64,000 bases of DNA from RGIG8700 sp045648505 (lineage in GTDB: Bacteria > Bacillota > Clostridia > RGIG6154): positions 45,734 through 109,733 of the forward strand of contig JAZROD010000049.1 of NCBI GenBank assembly GCA_045648505.1. The letters run 5' to 3'. The position numbers were made by a program, and so were the translations under genes. Shown here piece after piece: positions 61,113-64,000 of this stretch; the stretch's first letter is position 1; the number at the start of each line of letters is the position of its first letter. Under the pieces are notes generated by a model, which saw nothing but the letters and a program-made list of their open reading frames with translations, was not told the DNA's origin and did no database searches.

Positions 61113-61349
61113 ATGGATTACACAAAAGAATTTGGGAGATACGTAAAAGCCTGCAGAAAACAAGCAGGGATATCACAAGAGGCACTTGCCGAAAAGTGCG
61201 ATATGAGTACACGGCAAATATGTAACATCGAAACCGGCAGATGCGAACCGAAGCTCACTGCCCTTTCAAGAATATGTATCAGCTGTGGAATTGAGTTTGA
61301 TAAATTCCTCCAGGATAACACAACACTTTTTCAGCCAAAGCTCCTATAG
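61113..61349 (+). CDS. XRE-type helix-turn-helix regulator
   Basis: ATG 61113 (MDYTKEFGRYVKACRKQAGI) is chosen because AAGGAG lies 11 nt upstream; a GTG at 61101 would overlap that RBS. The 78-residue protein is a single HTH_3 domain (SQEALAEKCDMSTRQICNIE, TGRCEPKLTALSRICISCGI). It is one of the few plus-strand genes and faces the phage lysis genes. It may control the element end or a phage remnant. Confidence 0.85.
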   Translation: MDYTKEFGRYVKACRKQAGISQEALAEKCDMSTRQICNIETGRCEPKLTALSRICISCGIEFDKFLQDNTTLFQPKLL

Positions 61350-61357
61350 GTCTACAG

Positions 61358-61510
61358 TTGAAACTACTCCGACGGAGCAGACACCTCAAGCAGAAAGATG
61401 TTTATCCGCTTATCGGAGTACACCGCAACACGCTCTCCAATTATGAAAGAAATAAAACAACAATTCCGATAAAAAAGCTTATAAAATTATTAAAAGCATA
61501 TAACACATAA
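61358..61510 (+). CDS. Short XRE-like helix-turn-helix protein
   Basis: The frame opens at TTG 61358, 8 nt after the preceding XRE stop, and reads KLLRRSRHLKQKDVYPLIGV, HRNTLSNYERNKTTIPIKKL, then IKLLKAYNT and TAA (50 residues). This is a clear minimal HTH_3 pattern. There is no ATG and only a weak RBS, so it may be translated by coupling or be the remnant of a longer regulator. Confidence 0.6.
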   Translation: MKLLRRSRHLKQKDVYPLIGVHRNTLSNYERNKTTIPIKKLIKLLKAYNT

Positions 61511-61511
61511 A

Positions 61512-61540
61512 AAAGGAAAGAGCATAACGCTCTTTCCTTT
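61512..61540 (-). terminator. Bidirectional terminator between XRE and lysis genes
   Basis: Perfect 12-bp arms AAAGGAAAGAGC / GCTCTTTCCTTT with a 5-nt loop. On the minus strand a TTTTTT run follows, ending the lysis transcript; the plus strand is stopped too, with a weaker tail. Confidence 0.9.
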
Positions 61541-61545
61541 CTGAT

Positions 61546-62922
61546 TTACTTTCCACACACAGTCAGTGCATTCGATATCATTGCCGCCGCTTCGGCTCTG
61601 GTGATTGTTTTGTCCGGTTTAAATGTACCGTCGTCATATCCATTCACCACACCATAACCAACAAGCTTCTTAATATGATTCTCGGCCCAGTGACCTTTAA
61701 TGTCCGACAGTTCGTTTTCTTCGGGTTCAGGTACAGAGGGTGTCGCAGTTTCTTTCTTCTTCAAACCAAATCCTTCAGCAATACCCTCGGCAACAGCCGC
61801 CGCGATTTCTTTCTTCTTTTTATTGTATATTGCCATATCATCAATATCGTCTATGAAACATACCTCAAGAAGCGCAGAAGACACGCCCTGATTTTTAATG
61901 CACTTAATCAAAGAATAGTCTACTTTTTTTACTCCTCTGTTTCTAAATCCTAATGCACATATTTTCTGTAGGATCTTTTCTTCTACAGTCTCACCTTTTT
62001 CAGCGTTGGTTACATATATCTCCGTGCCCTTGTTCTTTCCATCCGATACAGTTTCCTTTTTAATCGCATTAAAATGATTCTCAAGAACATAATTATATCC
62101 TTTTGCGTTTAAACTGTGTCGACGCTCATACCAGTTCTTTGACACATCCGCAATATCAACGGTTGCATATTTCTCAAGCTCCGGTTTCACAAGCTTTACA
62201 AATTCTCTTGTCAGATCAGCTTCATTACATCCAATACCGGGTGCGCCGGGATCACCCTCACCATGACCGGCAATCAAAAGTATTTTTATCTCTTTCATTT
62301 CATTCTCCTTTTTTATAGGTTCAAACACTCCTATGTTATTTATCTTCCTGTTACCGTCAGTCGCAACCGTACCCTCAGGTGTTTTTAATATGTATGAACC
62401 GCCGCCGTCAAGCTTAATTGCATCACGTATACCAAGTGAAGCAAGATTGTCATACATATCATTAAACCCACACTGCATACCGATATAAACCAGGTTACTG
62501 TTCTTTATTCCGAGGAATCCATGCCACGTGTCATATACCTCACTGCCGAAATAACCTTCAGACTTTATTTCATCCATTGTTATTCGTTTGCCGTTAACCG
62601 TTATCGGAACACCGCTTATTGCAGTTTGCAGTCCGCTTATAGTTGACAGGTCATCAGTTTTTGTTATTCCGCATTTACCTTCTTTCGTGGTATAAATCGT
62701 AGTAAGCTTATGCCCGGCCAAATTCAACCACGAAGCATTTGTTTTCGCATGAGCTATAACTTTCCCGTCAACCGCAAGATTACCTACAGGAATCGTTGTC
62801 CCGTCTCCCTGTGCGAAATATCCAAGGTTGAAGTAATTAGCGTACTGCAATCCTTTCTTTTTGGTATCGCAGGCGACTATTTTAAAGTCGCCCGGTGATA
62901 TCTCATAAATATACTTACCCAT
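61546..62922 (-). CDS. Phage endolysin: phosphodiester glycosidase-like + amidase + SLH domain
   Basis: A 458-residue protein. Residues 1-205 resemble phosphodiester glycosidase/NAGPA (DUF2233) domains (YANYFNLGYFAQGDGTTIPV, GIRDAIKLDGGGSYIL). Residues about 208-390 are an N-acetylmuramoyl-L-alanine amidase (Amidase_3): zinc ligands in LLIAGHGEGDPGAPG, a conserved Glu/His region (NYVLENHFNA) and the catalytic LLEVCFIDD. Residues about 405-458 are one SLH domain (IKGHWAENHIKKLVGYGVVN, GYDDGTFKPDKTITRAEAAA). It lies after a holin gene, so it is a lysis enzyme that binds the S-layer-type wall through SLH. No signal peptide is seen, as expected with a holin. Confidence 0.87.
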   Translation of the reverse strand: MGKYIYEISPGDFKIVACDTKKKGLQYANYFNLGYFAQGDGTTIPVGNLAVDGKVIAHAKTNASWLNLAGHKLTTIYTTKEGKCGITKTDDLSTISGLQTAISGVPITVNGKRITMDEIKSEGYFGSEVYDTWHGFLGIKNSNLVYIGMQCGFNDMYDNLASLGIRDAIKLDGGGSYILKTPEGTVATDGNRKINNIGVFEPIKKENEMKEIKILLIAGHGEGDPGAPGIGCNEADLTREFVKLVKPELEKYATVDIADVSKNWYERRHSLNAKGYNYVLENHFNAIKKETVSDGKNKGTEIYVTNAEKGETVEEKILQKICALGFRNRGVKKVDYSLIKCIKNQGVSSALLEVCFIDDIDDMAIYNKKKKEIAAAVAEGIAEGFGLKKKETATPSVPEPEENELSDIKGHWAENHIKKLVGYGVVNGYDDGTFKPDKTITRAEAAAMISNALTVCGK

Positions 62923-62924
62923 AA

Positions 62925-63347
62925 CTATTCCTCTTTGCTCTTTTCTTTCAGCACATCTATTGCCTTTATAATAACGTTCGGTATCGGCAGTCCCATAAGT
63001 CCGGCATTTTCTACTATACTTATCACCTCATTTGCGCAGAACGCAATTATAACAGCATCTTTTATGTAGCTTGTCCCGATGAGCAGGTCAAGCCGACACG
63101 CTATCAATACTATCGCCAGAGTGATACCTTTTCTACATATGCCCTGCCAGCCAATATGACTGTTCAGCCCGCCTGTGTCGCTCTTAGAACTCTTGTGGAA
63201 TACTCCTGCAACAATTATACCGGATGCATAATCTATTGCCATAAATATTATAAGCGTCGTAAGTGCAGCATCCCAGCCACCAAAAAGCTTTGATATCGCC
63301 GCACCTATTAATCCAAACACAGTACAAAGTATATTTTTAAGCGTCAT
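62925..63347 (-). CDS. Phage holin (phage_holin_4 / TcdE-like family)
   Basis: ATG 63347 (MTLKNILCTVFGLIGAAISK) has GAAGG 8 nt upstream; GTG 63356 is an alternative. The 140-residue protein has three hydrophobic segments. Family marks are GGWDAALTTLIIFMAIDYAS, GGLNSHIGWQGICRKGITLA and IIAFCANEVISIVENAGLMG. It makes the membrane pores that release the amidase encoded 2 bp downstream. Confidence 0.93.
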   Translation of the reverse strand: MTLKNILCTVFGLIGAAISKLFGGWDAALTTLIIFMAIDYASGIIVAGVFHKSSKSDTGGLNSHIGWQGICRKGITLAIVLIACRLDLLIGTSYIKDAVIIAFCANEVISIVENAGLMGLPIPNVIIKAIDVLKEKSKEE

Positions 63348-63603
63348 TTGTTTCACCTTCTTCCCCTTGCGGTATATCCATTACCTTATATTTTACATAA
63401 ATAGTAGTATCATCTTCGGTATATGATTCCTGAAGATACTGTGTTACTTCATCACACACCGGCATAGGAGCCTCCACAAGATCCTTATACCCGGCAAGTC
63501 TCACTGTTTCCTCTGTCGGGTTTGTGTATATACGGTTGTCATATACCACAAATCCACCGTTGAACTTCTTCAAAGTTCCGTTTTCAAGTTTGTATAATTC
63601 CAT
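63337..63603 (-). CDS. Small phage tail-region protein
   Basis: An 88-residue protein (RBS AAAGGAG) that overlaps the holin start by 11 nt. It reads MELYKLENGTLKKFNGGFVV and ends in an acidic tail. Similar short proteins commonly lie between the last tail gene and the holin. No known function. Confidence 0.72.
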   Translation of the reverse strand: MELYKLENGTLKKFNGGFVVYDNRIYTNPTEETVRLAGYKDLVEAPMPVCDEVTQYLQESYTEDDTTIYVKYKVMDIPQGEEGETNDA

Positions 63604-63607
63604 AATA

Positions 63608-64000
63608 TCACTCCTTTAATGTACTGTAATATGTTACTTCCGCATCACTCGGTTGTGTCGTTGTGTCTGCTGTTAGTATAGTCGTACCTTTGAATGTCGG
63701 TATGGTTGGTAATCCGTCTTTTTTATAGCTTATAGACTGTCCTTGTCCCAACGGCTCGTCAAGATATATGTTTGTTGTGATAGGCTCGTGGTAGGGTTCG
63801 TAGTCAGTTGCGGTCGTGTTTTGCTCAATCTGAAATTCAGTATCAGTATGTCGTGTCGCAACTCTTATATACTTATCATTTGAGCCTGTTGTGAATGTTG
63901 TTACTCCCGCACCAACACGATATAACGGTATCTCTCCTAACAAAGATGTTTGTGTTTTACTCTCGTTATAACCAAAACACCTTGAATTAGTTGCCGAGCT
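63608..64000 (-). CDS. Phage tail protein, C-terminal end (partial)
   Basis: An open frame of 130 codons that continues beyond the right edge; the TTG at 63943 is not the start. The sequence SRCFGYNESKTQTSLLGEIP, EFQIEQNTTATDYEPYHEPI and TNIYLDEPLGQG resembles the carbohydrate-binding/laminin-like ends of siphophage minor tail or tail-fibre proteins. It probably belongs to the host-binding tip. Confidence 0.7.
   Translation of the reverse strand, partial: SSATNSRCFGYNESKTQTSLLGEIPLYRVGAGVTTFTTGSNDKYIRVATRHTDTEFQIEQNTTATDYEPYHEPITTNIYLDEPLGQGQSISYKKDGLPTIPTFKGTTILTADTTTQPSDAEVTYYSTLKE

Overview
The window looks like an AT-rich genome of a Gram-positive Clostridia-type bacterium with an S-layer. 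Surface proteins end in S-layer homology (SLH) domains, ribosome binding sites are strong AGGAGG types, and sugar-uptake and conjugation genes are of Firmicute families. The SLH-anchored, beta-helix-rich pectin-type locus resembles gut pectin specialists such as Monoglobus; that placement is an inference from gene content only.

Region A (1-20.8 kb) is a chromosomal polysaccharide-use locus. Five large secreted proteins on the minus strand (one cut by the window edge) combine LVIVD-type beta-propellers, pectate-lyase-superfamily beta-helices, a carbohydrate-binding-like module and SLH anchors. Upstream of them are a YtcP/LplC-type and an LplB-type permease, a lipoprotein solute-binding protein, and a GH105 unsaturated rhamnogalacturonyl hydrolase. 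A divergent AraC regulator and a YesL/DUF624 membrane protein complete the unit. No transporter ATPase is present, so a shared MsmX-type ATPase elsewhere is expected. Region B (20.8-22.5 kb) has two small DUF3006 proteins and a ComEC-like metallo-beta-lactamase lipoprotein.

Region C (about 22.5-60.9 kb) is a Tn1549/CTn-like integrative conjugative element. It starts with a tyrosine integrase, then a type IV secretion block (NlpC/P60 hydrolase, degenerate GGDEF protein, VirB4, PrgI, VirB6, Maff2, VirD4), PcfB, relaxase and MobC. A giant methylase/helicase follows, interrupted by one in-frame TGA, then small element genes, a DUF4160/DUF2442 pair, ParB, ParA and a RepA_N initiator carrying four tandem 22-23 bp iterons inside its coding sequence. 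Two cargo blocks interrupt the core. One is a secreted repeat protein plus a 1390-residue SLH surface protein between VirD4 and PcfB. The other is an AT-rich defence island (PIN, SEFIR/TIR, AbiV, and a novel zinc-site/membrane protein) next to MobC. Many element operons carry an intrinsic-terminator hairpin 20-40 nt upstream of the first start codon, leaving no room for a promoter in between, which suggests conditional read-through.

Region D (61-64 kb) holds two small XRE-type regulators on the plus strand facing a phage tail-end and lysis cassette: tail protein end, small protein, holin, and an endolysin that carries its own SLH domain. No rRNA, tRNA or CRISPR array was seen.
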